DNA of 64,000 nt from Akkermansiaceae bacterium (GTDB lineage: Bacteria > Verrucomicrobiota > Verrucomicrobiia > Verrucomicrobiales > DEV007). The notes under the pieces are model-generated. The model ran no database searches, was not told the DNA's origin, and saw only the letters and a program-made list of their open reading frames with translations. The DNA lies in assembly GCA_024233085.1 (NCBI GenBank), contig JACKQC010000006.1, positions 124,001 to 188,000 on the forward strand, written 5' to 3'. The position numbers and the translations under genes were made by a program. Every line of letters begins with the position of its first letter. Position 1 is the stretch's first letter. This document shows positions 58,854 through 64,000 of the stretch, piece by piece.

Positions 58854-59285
58854 ATGAAACTCGTTCGATACGATCATCCCCTCAGCGCTCACCTCGGCGA
58901 TTTCGATCGCTTCTTCCGCGGCCCCTTCGAGGGTTTCGGACGTCTCTTCGAACTCGCCGACCGCCTGGGCGGCACCCCCGGAGAACCGCGTCTCGCGGCC
59001 GATCTCTACGAGGACGACGCCAACTACTACTCGCGCGTCGAATTGCCCGGCGTGAAAAAGGACGACCTCACCGTCGAACTCCACGATCGCACCCTGACCG
59101 TCGGCTTCGAGCGCCAGGCGAAAAACGCCGAAGGCAAAGAAGAAAGCACGGTCTGGAAACGCACCGTGACCGTTCCCGACGGCATCGATCCGGAAAAGGT
59201 CTCCGCCCAACTCGAGGACGGCGTGCTCACCGTGACGCTGCCCAAGAGCGAGGAACGCAAACCCCGCAAGATCACGGTGAAGTAA
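58854..59285 (+). CDS. Small heat shock protein Hsp20 (first copy)
   Basis: This 143-aa alpha-crystallin-family chaperone binds unfolding proteins without ATP. The N-terminal arm (1-45) is rich in Phe and Arg (FDRFFRGPFEGFGRLF). The alpha-crystallin domain (about 48-138) has AADLYEDDANYYSRVELPGVKKDDLTVEL, VGFERQAK, and the conserved C-terminal-domain motif LEDGVLTVTLPKSE. A short KPRKITVK tail carries the IxV motif. It follows a sigma-54-type promoter and is 111 bp before a second hsp20 gene. Confidence 0.93.
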   Translation: MKLVRYDHPLSAHLGDFDRFFRGPFEGFGRLFELADRLGGTPGEPRLAADLYEDDANYYSRVELPGVKKDDLTVELHDRTLTVGFERQAKNAEGKEESTVWKRTVTVPDGIDPEKVSAQLEDGVLTVTLPKSEERKPRKITVK

Positions 59286-59396
59286 GCCGAAAAACCGCCC
59301 CGAATCGAAACCCGGCCCGGCCGGCCTCGCGCCGCGCCGCGCCGGGTATCGGGGCCGAACTCCAGAACCTCGAACACCCTCCCATCAAAAAAAGCC

Positions 59397-59801
59397 ATGA
59401 ATCCAACCGCCCAACCCCCAAAAAACCCCGCCACCACCGGCACCCTGACCCGTGAAAACGTCCGCCCCGAATTCCCCGTGGCGCGCCCGCGCTACACCGT
59501 CGACAAGGTGGACGACTCGGCCTGGGAAATCGCCGTCGTCGTGCCCGGCGTGAAACGTGAAAACGTCGCCATCGCCCTCGAGAACGACCTTCTCGACATC
59601 TCGGCCACCCGCGATCGTTCGCTGCCCGAAGGCTGGCGCCCCCTCGCCGAAGCCCGGCCGCGGCCCGATTACCGCCTCCAACTCGAACTCGCCGTCGAAG
59701 TCGATGCCGACGCCATCTCCGCCAAGCTCGAAAACGGCGTCCTCACCCTGCGCCTCCCCGCCGCCAAGGCCGCGACGCCGCGCCTCATCGCCGTCGCATA
59801 A
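59397..59801 (+). CDS. Small heat shock protein Hsp20 (second copy)
   Basis: This 134-aa Hsp20 paralogue has a short polar N-terminus (MNPTAQPPKNPATTG) instead of the Phe-rich arm of its neighbour. The alpha-crystallin domain runs from about 28 to 125: YTVDKVDDSAWEIAVVVPGVKRENVAIALENDLLDISA, then LQLELAVEVDADAISAKLENGVLTLRLPAAK. It ends ATPRLIAVA. It lies 111 bp after the first hsp20 and is probably cotranscribed. Differences in the N-terminus suggest the two form different or mixed oligomers. Confidence 0.92.
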   Translation: MNPTAQPPKNPATTGTLTRENVRPEFPVARPRYTVDKVDDSAWEIAVVVPGVKRENVAIALENDLLDISATRDRSLPEGWRPLAEARPRPDYRLQLELAVEVDADAISAKLENGVLTLRLPAAKAATPRLIAVA

Positions 59802-59905
59802 GCCGGGACCCCGGCGCGTCGAACGCCACGTGACCGATTGCTGGGATCCCGGCCGTTCGGAGCCGCGCCCTGAAAAGCGCCTCCGGGCGGCCGGCCCCGG
59901 CGAAA

Positions 59906-60022
59906 CGTGGCTTGGGCATCCTGCCCGGGTTTTTCGCGGCTTCGACTCCCTTCTTCAAAAGCCGACGCTCTCCGCTCTCCGCGAGCCTTTTCACCGCCCA
60001 CGGGCAGGATGCCCGTGCCACG
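59906..60022. repeat. Family B inverted repeat
   Basis: Inverted arms begin CGTGGCTTGGGCATCCTGCC (59906) and end GGCAGGATGCCCGTGCCACG (60022), with internal homology extended by decayed sequence. The core GGGCA-TCC-TGCCC is a palindrome that covaries with TGGCC-AGGAT-GGCCA of the other copies. It lies in the 319-bp gap between hsp20 and the ClpX-like gene; no gene is seen in this gap. Confidence 0.8.
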
Positions 60023-60120
60023 TCGACAGCCACGCATGACAAGCACCCGTTTTGCCTCCAGAATGGCGTGACGGCCTTTTTCCCCTCTTCCGCTCCCTCC
60101 TCCCGCCTCCCCAGACGAAA

Positions 60121-61869
60121 ATGCCCGGCCAAGACGACGAACCCCCTCCGCACATCCCCTCCCCGGATGAGATCACCCGCAGGCTGTCCGAGTTTCTGAA
60201 ATCGAACTTCGGCGACGCCGTCACCTTCAGCAGCTCGGTCATGCCCGGCTTCGGACCCGGCGCGCCGAAACCGGCCGACGAGCCGCCCGCCACCGACACC
60301 CCCGAGGCGGAGCCCGGCGATCACCCCATTTTCGAGTTCGACTACCACCCGCGCGAGATCAAGCGCCACCTCGACCGCTTCGTCATCCGACAGGACGAGG
60401 CGAAAAAAGTGCTCTCCATCGCCGTCTGCGACCACTACAACCACGCGAAATTTCTCCGCCGCCTCGAGGAAACCGATCCCGAGGCCGCGCGGCAGGTCGA
60501 GTTCGCCAAGCAAAACGTGATCGTCGCCGGTCCGACCGGTGTCGGCAAAACCTACCTCATCAAGCACATCGCCGACCTCATCGGCGTTCCCTTCGTCAAG
60601 GCCGACGCCACCAAGTTTTCCGAGACCGGCTACGTCGGCGCCGACGTCGATGACCTCGTGCGCGAACTCGTCCGCAAAGCCGACGGCGACGTCGAACTCG
60701 CCGAGTACGGCATCATCTACATCGACGAGGTGGACAAGATCGCCACCGCGTCGAATTTCGGCGGGCGCGACGTGAGCGGGCGCGGCGTGCAGACCACCCT
60801 GCTCAAGCTGATGGAGGAGACCGAGGTCACCCTGCGCAATCCCTTCGACATCCAGTCGCAGATGCAGGCCATGTTCGAAATGACCCGCGGCAAGGCCCCG
60901 ACAAAGGACAGCGTCAACACGCGGCACATTCTTTTCATCGTCAGCGGCGCCTTCTCCGGGCTCGACAAGATCGTGAACCGCCGGCTGCGCCAGGGCGCGA
61001 TCGGTTTCGGCGCCGAAAGCCGGGAAATCGTCGACGAGACCGAGCTGCTGACCCGCGCCTCGACGCAGGATTTCATCGAATTCGGGTTCGAGGCCGAGTT
61101 CATCGGCCGCCTGCCGGTGCGCGTGGTCTGCCAGCCGCTCGAGGCCGGCGATCTCTTCGAAATCATGAAAAACTCGGAGGGCAGCCTGATCCGCCAGTAC
61201 GAGCGCGAGTTCGAGGCCTTCGGCATCCGCGCCGAATTCGACGACGACGCCCTGCGTCGCATCGCCGAACTGGCTGCGGCCGAAAAGACAGGCGCCCGAG
61301 GCCTGATGACGGTCGGCGAGAAACTGCTGCGCGATTTCAAGTTCGAGCTGCCCGGCACCGCCGTCACCGAGTTGAAGATCGACGGCGCCCTCATCGACGA
61401 TCCCGCCGCCTCGCTGGAGAAATACCGCGCCGCGGCCGCCGCCTCGCCCGGGGACGCCAAGACGGTGGCCGACCTGGGCGCCTTTCGCCGCCAGTTTTTC
61501 GACGAGCACGGCGTGCAGCTCGCCTTCGATCCCGAAGCCGTCGTCGCCATCGGCCGCCTGGCCGAGCAACGTCGCCAGAGCGCGCTGGCCGTGTGCCAGG
61601 ACCTGTTTCGCGACTACCAGTTCGGCCTGAGACTGATCCAGAAAAACACCGGCCAGAAAAGCTTCACCCTTCCGAAAGCCGCCATCGACGATCCCGACCG
61701 CCACCTCAGCGGACTGGTCGTCGCCAGTTACAGCGAGTTTTCGAAGGAGTCGTCCACCTCCGCACGGCCACCCGAGACGGAGCCCCGCGCCATCGATCGC
61801 GACGCCGACCTGCCGCCCGAGCCGCGGGGCGAAGGCCCGGACGATCCGCCCGCCGGAAGTTTCGCGTGA
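60121..61869 (+). CDS. ClpX-like AAA+ ATPase lacking the zinc-binding domain
   Basis: This 582-aa AAA+ protein aligns with ClpX over residues about 70-430: Walker A GPTGVGKT (137-144), pore-1 loop GYVG (170-173), Walker B IIYIDEVDKI (198-207), DVSGRGVQTTLLKLMEET, the ClpP-docking IGF motif (Ile294-Gly-Phe296, AIGFGAE) and FIGRLPVRV. The N-terminal C4 zinc domain of true ClpX is replaced by an acidic/proline-rich 65-aa region, and a C-terminal extension of about 110 aa (470-582) is added. It is probably an unfoldase working with ClpP or alone on damaged proteins. Context behind two Hsp20 genes suggests a heat or aggregation stress role. Confidence 0.85.
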   Translation: MPGQDDEPPPHIPSPDEITRRLSEFLKSNFGDAVTFSSSVMPGFGPGAPKPADEPPATDTPEAEPGDHPIFEFDYHPREIKRHLDRFVIRQDEAKKVLSIAVCDHYNHAKFLRRLEETDPEAARQVEFAKQNVIVAGPTGVGKTYLIKHIADLIGVPFVKADATKFSETGYVGADVDDLVRELVRKADGDVELAEYGIIYIDEVDKIATASNFGGRDVSGRGVQTTLLKLMEETEVTLRNPFDIQSQMQAMFEMTRGKAPTKDSVNTRHILFIVSGAFSGLDKIVNRRLRQGAIGFGAESREIVDETELLTRASTQDFIEFGFEAEFIGRLPVRVVCQPLEAGDLFEIMKNSEGSLIRQYEREFEAFGIRAEFDDDALRRIAELAAAEKTGARGLMTVGEKLLRDFKFELPGTAVTELKIDGALIDDPAASLEKYRAAAAASPGDAKTVADLGAFRRQFFDEHGVQLAFDPEAVVAIGRLAEQRRQSALAVCQDLFRDYQFGLRLIQKNTGQKSFTLPKAAIDDPDRHLSGLVVASYSEFSKESSTSARPPETEPRAIDRDADLPPEPRGEGPDDPPAGSFA

Positions 61870-61883
61870 TCGCTTTTCCCGCC

Positions 61884-61924
61884 GACCCAACAGGGTTGGG
61901 TCGGTGACCCAACCCTGTTGGATC
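61884..61924. repeat. 41-bp repeat (family A), copy 11
   Basis: GACCCAACAGGGTTGGGTC (61884-61902, consensus) and GACCCAACCCTGTTGGATC (61906-61924, one mismatch) with a 3-nt spacer. It is among the least decayed copies and lies between convergent ClpX-like and oxidoreductase genes. Confidence 0.92.
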
Positions 61925-61954
61925 AGGGGCGGCGCGAAAGACTCCGCCGGCGAG

Positions 61955-64000
61955 TCACGGCGAGGCGGCGGCGGCCTTGACCCGCGCCTCGACGGTCCGC
62001 CGGATCTTTGCCTTCGCCTCGGCGAGCCGCGTGGGCCAGGCGAACTTCGGCGCGGCGGCGGGATCGTATCCGGCGAGGTGCCCGGTCAGGCGCGTGGCGG
62101 GCTTGGTGTAGGCCAGCTCGGTTTTTCCGAAGACCTCCTCGCACAGGGCCGCCAGCGCGGGGTCGTAGGCCTTTAGTTCGGCGCGGGTGTTCACGTGGTT
62201 GTGCTCGAGATCGTTCTCCCGGTTGTCGTCGAACCACGACTGCACGCCCTCGGCGAAATATTCGTCCCGGTTGGTGGAGGCGTATTTGCCCTTCCACAGG
62301 CCCGCTTTCATCGCCGCGTCGTAGGCGTCCTTCAGCCGCGCGTCGAAGGCGGGGTCGAGATTGTCGAGGCCGCGATGGTGGATGTTGTGGGCGAACTCGT
62401 GAATCAGGATGCACTCCGCCGCGTAGGGATCGCCCGGATAACCGAGCAGGTTTTCCTCCGCGCAGGAGCACAGGGCGTCGGTCCGGCTGCCGCCGAGCCC
62501 GCGCGCCCGGGCGTCCCAGTAATCCCGCGCCGGAACGCCGATCAGAGGCGAGGCGTTTTTTCCCAGCCAGGCGAAATCGGGCTGGTCGGTGGTGAATTCG
62601 TCGTGACCGAGAATGCAGAGCCGCGAACCGCTCGCGATCATCGCCTCGCGAACGTCGGGCCGGTGGGCGAGCATTTGATCGATGAGATAAGCCGCCTCCC
62701 TCATGGCGTACGGACTCACTTTCGCCGAGGCCACGATCGGGTAGCCGCGCGCGTCCGCGGTCCGCGCGTAAAACGCCGGCACCGCGTCCGGGTAACGAAA
62801 GGCCTGATGCGTCACCCGCGAGACGGCCTCGCGCGCGCCCGCGCCACCCTCGACCGAAAAGCGATGCCCGAGCGTGGTGTCCACCTCGCCGTGCCCGCCC
62901 GGCGCGATGGTGGCGACTTCGGCCCGCCCTCCGTCGGGCTTCAACCAGAAAACTCTCACCGGCGCCGCGCTGTCGTTGTGGATGCGAAGCCTCGGACGGG
63001 GGAATGCCTTCCCGGCTTCGCCGTCCACGGAAGGCAGGGTCGCCGCGCGCCGATCCGCGTCATCACCGGGCGCCTTTTCACGCAATCGTTTTCCCCAATC
63101 GGGGTGCTCGGCCTTGTAGCGCTGGAAGGCGGCGTACTCGCCCCCGGTCAGGATGCCGTCGCCGTCGGTGTCGATTTTTGGAAAAAGCCATTCCCACCCC
63201 TTCTTGCCCGCTTCCCATTCGGCCTGGGTCACGTTTCCGTCGCCGTCGCGGTCGCACTCCGAGAGGAGGCGTTGGTGGGAATACGGCGCCCCGTCCGCGG
63301 CGGTCGAGCGATCCCGCTCCGGATCCCAGGAAAGCTTCTGGCCGGCGGCCACGAGCGCCTCGCGAAACCGCGCGGGATCGATCGCCTGCACGGCCGCGTT
63401 TTCCTCGATAGCCCGGCAGGCGGCGATGCCGGCGGATTCGCCGCAGATCATGAACACCGGCTCCATCCGGGCGGAGGCGTACCCGAGATGACTCGCCGAA
63501 AAACAGACCGGGACGAGCAGATTGCGGCAGTCGGTCAACTTCGGCGTGATGGCGCGATAGGGAACCGGGTAGGGCACGTTGGTGGGTCCCTTGCCGCCGC
63601 CGACGAACATTTTGCCCTCGATCCCGACCCAGACGGCGCCGTTTTCGTCGCGGCCCCAGATCCGGCGCGCCGGGTAGGTGTCGATCCCGTATTGGGCGAG
63701 GCCGATCGGGTCGTCGATTTTCGTCCGGTTGTAAACGTCGTGGGCGGTGATGACGTAGCGGCCCTCGAGGCGGCGCGCCACGCGGATGTAGAGCTGGTGC
63801 GGCCAGCCGCCGGTGTCGGGGTGCGCGCGGCGGTCGAGCCCCAGCTCGGCGACTTCGGCGCGGTAGCTTTCCGGCACGCGGGGGTCGGCGCTCATGAAGG
63901 CGTGCAGGCCGCGGAGGTAGTCCTGATGCGCCTTCCACACGGCGGCCTTTTCGGCGCTATCGCCGGCCGCGTAGCGCTGGCTGACGCCGAGCGGCGCCAT
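61955..64000 (-). CDS. FAD-dependent oxidoreductase / EF-hand / zinc metallopeptidase fusion, truncated by window edge
   Basis: This gene is cut by the right edge; 681 residues are visible and the N-terminal FAD-binding region is missing. The visible part starts with the C-terminal half of an FAD-dependent oxidoreductase of the PF12831 type (VPVCFSASHLGYASARMEP, ICGESAGIAACRAIE). Next come two EF-hands (CDRDGDGNVTQAEWE, IDTDGDGILTGGEY), a small beta domain resembling VHL-beta (PVRVFWLKPDGGRAEVATIAPG), and a zinc metallopeptidase with HEFAHNIHH (HExxH) and a downstream Glu in NRDEYFAEGVQSWF. The combination suggests an exported multi-enzyme protein, but the signal peptide would be outside the window. 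Confidence 0.82.
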   Translation of the reverse strand: MAPLGVSQRYAAGDSAEKAAVWKAHQDYLRGLHAFMSADPRVPESYRAEVAELGLDRRAHPDTGGWPHQLYIRVARRLEGRYVITAHDVYNRTKIDDPIGLAQYGIDTYPARRIWGRDENGAVWVGIEGKMFVGGGKGPTNVPYPVPYRAITPKLTDCRNLLVPVCFSASHLGYASARMEPVFMICGESAGIAACRAIEENAAVQAIDPARFREALVAAGQKLSWDPERDRSTAADGAPYSHQRLLSECDRDGDGNVTQAEWEAGKKGWEWLFPKIDTDGDGILTGGEYAAFQRYKAEHPDWGKRLREKAPGDDADRRAATLPSVDGEAGKAFPRPRLRIHNDSAAPVRVFWLKPDGGRAEVATIAPGGHGEVDTTLGHRFSVEGGAGAREAVSRVTHQAFRYPDAVPAFYARTADARGYPIVASAKVSPYAMREAAYLIDQMLAHRPDVREAMIASGSRLCILGHDEFTTDQPDFAWLGKNASPLIGVPARDYWDARARGLGGSRTDALCSCAEENLLGYPGDPYAAECILIHEFAHNIHHRGLDNLDPAFDARLKDAYDAAMKAGLWKGKYASTNRDEYFAEGVQSWFDDNRENDLEHNHVNTRAELKAYDPALAALCEEVFGKTELAYTKPATRLTGHLAGYDPAAAPKFAWPTRLAEAKAKIRRTVEARVKAAAASP

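Noticed and set aside
59906..60046. Short ORFs reading TGILPV and GQDAQAT around 59906-60046
   Set aside because: They are translations of the family B inverted repeat, not genes.
1015..61924. Interpretation of the 41-bp repeats as a CRISPR array
   Set aside because: Copies are dispersed kilobases apart, lie inside genes and have no regular spacers or cas genes.
1..64000. tRNA, rRNA, riboswitch or phage genes
   Set aside because: No cloverleaf, rRNA core sequence, recognisable riboswitch or phage structural gene was found on either strand by eye. A covariance-model scan would be the decisive check.

Overview
The window is a gene-dense, high-GC chromosomal segment with no rRNA, tRNA, phage, insertion sequence or CRISPR array that I can see. 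The gene content points to the Planctomycetes-Verrucomicrobia-Chlamydiae superphylum, most likely Verrucomicrobiota: three sulfatases, a DUF1501 protein with a Tat signal, a Tat-exported TIM-barrel protein, a planctomycete-type cytochrome with an SHD1-like tail, secreted PQQ-like, FG-GAP/VCBS and NHL propellers, a sialate O-acetylesterase-type esterase, an HTTM protein, and an FAD-oxidoreductase/EF-hand/metallopeptidase fusion. The lineage call is an inference from families, not a phylogeny.

Layout. 0-16 kb: sulfatase, a 2394-aa secreted subtilase, TPR protein, FG-GAP protein, secreted trypsin-like/SirB1 fusion, second sulfatase. 16-23 kb: imuB (mutagenic translesion repair) behind a CTGT-N8-ACAG SOS box, then a minus-strand block of a secreted amidohydrolase, an enolase-superfamily enzyme and a DUF3311-like/SSS symporter pair. 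22.7-29 kb: a translationally coupled AddB/AddA-like helicase-nuclease pair. 29-35 kb: zinc-ribbon protein, third sulfatase (catalytic Cys replaced by Gly), TIM-barrel, DUF1501, glycosyltransferase and SHD1-like genes. 35-45 kb: a polyamine region, with agmatine deiminase and N-carbamoylputrescine amidase (agmatine to putrescine) near a potABCD-type spermidine/putrescine importer whose last gene is a methyltransferase. 45-58 kb: DUF72, HTTM, CoA-binding, SSS symporter, beta-lactamase-fold, imuA (36 kb from imuB), cytochrome and secreted enzymes. 58.7-61.9 kb: a stress module with a sigma-54-type promoter, two Hsp20 genes and a ClpX-like AAA+ ATPase. The right edge cuts an FAD-oxidoreductase/metallopeptidase gene.

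The most unusual feature is the repeat landscape. A 41-bp element (two 19-bp units with consensus GACCCAACAGGGTTGGGTC and its reverse complement, always 3 nt apart) occurs at eleven loci, about one per 6 kb. Three copies lie in frame inside protein genes (a sulfatase, ImuB, an enolase-superfamily enzyme) and encode TQQGxVxDPTLL-like peptides. Others sit between convergent genes and supply or abut their stop codons. One copy is expanded to three units, and a decayed copy may lie in a zinc-ribbon gene. Two further dispersed palindromic families and several heptanucleotide tandem repeats share the intergenic space. No transposase is visible. The behaviour resembles Rickettsia palindromic elements or REP/BIME doublets, but the sequence matches no repeat I can name.
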